Positions 61,095-64,000 of a stretch of DNA of 64,000 bases are shown one piece after another. This stretch comes from Mycosarcoma maydis (Eukaryota; Basidiomycota; Ustilaginomycetes; Ustilaginales), in the NCBI RefSeq assembly GCF_000328475.2, contig NC_026481.1:749315-813314 (forward strand). The letters run 5' to 3'. Position 1 is the stretch's first letter. The number at the start of each line of letters is the position of its first letter. The notes under the pieces were generated by a model. It was given only the letters and a program-made list of their open reading frames with translations. It had not been told where the DNA came from and searched no databases. The translations under genes and the position numbers were made by a program.

Positions 61095-64000
61095 TTACTT
61101 CTTGATAACCTGGAATCCAACCTCGCCATCCTCGGTCGACATGGCGTATACCACCGCCATACCTTCTACAAACGCCATGATGGGCTGCAAAATGAGCAAC
61201 GCAATGGTGTGCACGGGAATTTGCCAAGCTTGGTACCATTTGTATCCATAGTCCAGCTCCGAGAAAAACAGCCCCGAATAGTACAGCCAGTAAAAGTTAC
61301 CAAAGCAGAAACACGAGATGACGTACAACCATCTCGGTGTAGGACCCGACCACTCGAGCAACAGTGAAAAAGGTATATTGATGAGAGTGGCCACCAGACA
61401 GAAGATACCCGCCGTCCATAGCTTGATGGCCATCTGAGGTAGGAAGAAGAGTCCGTCGATACCACGGATGCCCATGTACCATCGACGACGTTGCTTGATG
61501 AAATCGGCCCAGCCTTCAGGCGACTGCTCGCGCACCACACCGTGGATTCGACCAAGCGTGAATCCCTTGGCCCAAGCCGCCTGCGAAAACTCAAAGTCTT
61601 CGGCCAAAGAACCAAAGTCCCAAGTCACCTTGTTCTCGACATCGCCGTTGATCATAAGAAAAGAGCCGTGGACACCAAAGACGGGACGTTTGATGATGTT
61701 GCCCTGCAGTGAGAACCTGGCCAATTCGTCACCGACACGGATGCAGTCGGCAACGGCAAAGAACCAGTTCCTCCAGTACGTCTCGCGCTTTCCATTGTAA
61801 ATGATGATGCCTTGGCCAATGTGGGCGGAATTGTAACGAATGAAGTCAAAGCATCCACGCAGACTCTCAGCATCCATGGTGGACTCCTCGTCCATGTGCA
61901 GCACCCAGTCGTATGGCGTAAGACCCATCGAAGATCGGAAGTAGTCGAGCGCCTTGGCCTTGTGCTTGGCCTTGCCTTGTGGCGACTTGTACGCCTTGGG
62001 TGTCATGACATTGTCCAGATCCGGGTAATGATAAGGCTCGTCGGTAAGCACAATGGCACGCACTGCAGGGTGGTACTTTTCGAGCTTCTTAAGGTGCAAG
62101 TGCGCTCGTCGCGTTGTCTCGGGATTGGAGCCTCGTGTGACACTGACGATAAAGAGACGGTGAATGTGCTCGCGCACGACGGGCTTCTTCTTGAGCTCCT
62201 CGGTGGTTCTCGTAACATCGGGCGTGGCAAATCCAAGCGTCGTAATAATACAGTAAGGCAGCGCAAGGGCCCACAGCACTCGCCAAACGGTCGAAAAGTC
62301 GGCAAAACCCTCCAGAATGTAGCTCGACCAGGGGTTCAACCACATCCAGATGAAACCCAGACCAAGGATGATCAACACTTGCACCGGCGCCATGAACGAG
62401 AGCGCCCTCAGCATCCATCTCGTCCTCACCGCTTGCTCGTCATCAGAGATATCAGCGTCAAACAGCGTAGAGTGCAGCTGGTTCATCTGCAATCCGACCT
62501 CCATGGGATGCGAAGGTGGTGCAGGCGAGTCCACCATGGTCCTCCAGTGGAACATGACCCAGAAGAAGTGCTTGGTCTTGCTCCATTTGTGCTTGAGCCA
62601 TCCAGGAGTGGCCTTGACAATGGCAGGAGGGCCAAAAATCACGGCCCGCATCGTGTTCACGGCAGATACCTTGAGTGTCGCAATCGTATCCTCGCGAATG
62701 ATGGTCTTTGCGAACCAGTCACTGAAGATCATGGCCCACTTATCGAGCGTATGCGAAATGATCCAGGCTACCACGTACGCCGAAAAAAAGGTGATGAGCC
62801 AGGTGCTCCACATGTTGCTCCAGAACGAGTAGCCGCGGTCACGGAAGTGGATCACGAGGTAAGGCATGATACCGTAGATGATCGACATCTGGCAGACGTA
62901 GAATCCGAGAGCAACACGACCCAGCGCCTTAAAAGCCCAGTTGCCAATCAGCCATTGGAGCACCACACTCATCTCGAGCCAGAAGTACAGCACACCTGCC
63001 ATGATGAGGTAGCTTGGCATGCGACCAGCGGTAAACTCGGTGATGTTGTAGCCCAAGACGCCATCTCGAACCGTGATTTGTTGCAGACCAGAGTCGATTT
63101 TGATAAAGATGGGGTTGTAGCAAAAAGCGGCAACGAAAAACGCGGCTAGCGCCAGCTCGGTGAGCAGGAATGCGATGCGCGATTTCTGGTTGAACTTTTT
63201 AATGTATCCGGATGCCTTGAGATCGGCGGCGATGGCACCGACGGTGAAAGGGATGTTCTGATTGTACGTGTATCCCTCAAAGATGAGCAACAGCGCGTAC
63301 AAGACGAAGCGGCGCGAGGGCGCAAGGTGCATGACGATTGGCAGCAGCATGAGCACCGAAAGCATACCCCATAACTGCGGCACAATCGACCAAAGCATCG
63401 ACGTATTGAGCAGCTGCTGTAGATAGTCACGATTAGTACCAAGGCGAAGGAGACCAACCACAATGTCGCCAAGACTGGTCGAGATCTGCCAGTCTCGTGG
63501 GAAGGGGGATGGGTTGTTGAAGTTGACGTTGCACCATTGTGGATAGCCGAGGTTGCCGCTCTGCAACCAGCCTTCTGCAATCACGGTCTGATCAAAGGCG
63601 TGTGTGCCGCACTCGACCTTCTGAATCACTAGCCAGACAGCACCAACGATGAGAAGACGCAGAGCGCGACGGACCATGGCCTCAGGAACTACGGACCAGA
63701 TGATAGGACGGCCAAGAGCCTTGTTGCGAAAGTACGAGGTGGCGTTGAGACGACCCGAAAGCATGTAGAAGAGGACCAAACCGATGGGACTTCGAAGCAG
63801 ACCGACCGGAGTACCATTCTGAATGGTTCCAGGATGCGTCTGTACAAACGTGTTGTCGACGAAATGGCCGTTGAACACCATGATCATGGCAATGCCACGC
63901 AGACCATCAGCATAGTCGAGGTATCCGTTGGCTGCCGTCTTGGCGGGTTGGTCTGCTCGCGGCTTCTTTTCGTCGTTGATTACACCGCTGCCGACGGCAC
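61095..64000 (-). CDS. Acyltransferase-3 / Egghead-like glycosyltransferase fusion (partial, 5' end outside)
   Basis: The frame is open to the right edge; 967 residues are visible and the start lies outside. Sequence before the first visible ATG (63887) reads YLDYADGLRGIAMIMVFNGHF, the usual opening of an acyltransferase-3 membrane domain, so that ATG is internal. About ten hydrophobic segments follow. After a linker the second half is a GT2 enzyme with two flanking membrane segments: VTRGSNPETTRRA, VLHMDEES (metal site), SLAEDFEFSQAAWAKG (catalytic Asp) and QRRRW (acceptor motif). Blocks such as GQGIIIYN, NWFFAVADCIRVGDELARF and VFGVHGSFLMI resemble Egghead/BRE-3 beta-mannosyltransferases. 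Acyltransferase-3 proteins usually O-acetylate surface glycans. A role in making and acylating a glycolipid or wall glycan is inferred; the substrate is unknown. Confidence 0.85.
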   Translation of the reverse strand, partial: AVGSGVINDEKKPRADQPAKTAANGYLDYADGLRGIAMIMVFNGHFVDNTFVQTHPGTIQNGTPVGLLRSPIGLVLFYMLSGRLNATSYFRNKALGRPIIWSVVPEAMVRRALRLLIVGAVWLVIQKVECGTHAFDQTVIAEGWLQSGNLGYPQWCNVNFNNPSPFPRDWQISTSLGDIVVGLLRLGTNRDYLQQLLNTSMLWSIVPQLWGMLSVLMLLPIVMHLAPSRRFVLYALLLIFEGYTYNQNIPFTVGAIAADLKASGYIKKFNQKSRIAFLLTELALAAFFVAAFCYNPIFIKIDSGLQQITVRDGVLGYNITEFTAGRMPSYLIMAGVLYFWLEMSVVLQWLIGNWAFKALGRVALGFYVCQMSIIYGIMPYLVIHFRDRGYSFWSNMWSTWLITFFSAYVVAWIISHTLDKWAMIFSDWFAKTIIREDTIATLKVSAVNTMRAVIFGPPAIVKATPGWLKHKWSKTKHFFWVMFHWRTMVDSPAPPSHPMEVGLQMNQLHSTLFDADISDDEQAVRTRWMLRALSFMAPVQVLIILGLGFIWMWLNPWSSYILEGFADFSTVWRVLWALALPYCIITTLGFATPDVTRTTEELKKKPVVREHIHRLFIVSVTRGSNPETTRRAHLHLKKLEKYHPAVRAIVLTDEPYHYPDLDNVMTPKAYKSPQGKAKHKAKALDYFRSSMGLTPYDWVLHMDEESTMDAESLRGCFDFIRYNSAHIGQGIIIYNGKRETYWRNWFFAVADCIRVGDELARFSLQGNIIKRPVFGVHGSFLMINGDVENKVTWDFGSLAEDFEFSQAAWAKGFTLGRIHGVVREQSPEGWADFIKQRRRWYMGIRGIDGLFFLPQMAIKLWTAGIFCLVATLINIPFSLLLEWSGPTPRWLYVISCFCFGNFYWLYYSGLFFSELDYGYKWYQAWQIPVHTIALLILQPIMAFVEGMAVVYAMSTEDGEVGFQVIKK

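Noticed and set aside
61812..63149. 445-residue open frame on the plus strand opposite the glycosyltransferase
   Set aside because: It is an antisense shadow rich in His/Arg/Val without recognisable motifs; the minus strand carries intact GT2 and membrane segments.

Overview
The window looks like a chromosome segment of a smut fungus (Ustilaginomycotina, close to Ustilago maydis). The evidence is: compact, mostly intron-poor nuclear genes; short GT-AG introns with recognisable branch sites (for example TACTAAC in the GST gene); C/G-rich third codon positions; a yeast-type Dpm1 with a C-terminal membrane anchor; and a family 45 endoglucanase of the Egl1 type. I see no bacterial, viral or transposon genes, and no rRNA or convincing tRNA gene. 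Assignments rest on reading the translated sequence; no database search was run.

Layout. Positions 1-5947 carry no gene I can support and are rich in simple repeats. Then come: an MHYT-domain membrane protein (+); mediator subunit Med14 (-); a SCY1-like pseudokinase (+); a membrane-anchored J-protein (-); eIF3c (-); the mitochondrial ATP synthase OSCP subunit (+, three exons); a glutathione S-transferase (-, three exons); a fumarylacetoacetate hydrolase-family enzyme (+); NudE (-, two exons); a very large XMAP215/TOG-domain microtubule polymerase (+); dolichol-phosphate mannose synthase (-); glyoxalase I (+, four exons, two of them tiny); a Dug2-type WD40/M20 peptidase (-); RNA polymerase III subunit Rpc6/Rpc34 (+); the secreted GH45 endoglucanase (+); a single open frame joining an Edc4/Ge-1-like decapping scaffold to kynurenine 3-monooxygenase (+); and, running off the right edge, an acyltransferase-3 domain fused to an Egghead/BRE-3-like glycosyltransferase (-).

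Most genes are unrelated housekeeping functions. One loose theme is glutathione: a GST, glutathione-dependent glyoxalase I and the glutathione-degrading Dug2 lie within about 21 kb, the last two being tail-to-tail neighbours. Microtubule/dynein functions (NudE and the TOG protein) share one divergent intergenic region.

The most notable points are the Edc4-KMO fusion, the acyltransferase-glycosyltransferase fusion, a five-TOG XMAP215 in a fungus, an SR/acidic insertion inside Rpc6, and a heptameric AATCGTG/AATCACG-type motif that recurs in nearly all gene gaps, forming arrays, hairpins and, near the left end, an array that grades from TCGTGA to TTGTGA variants.
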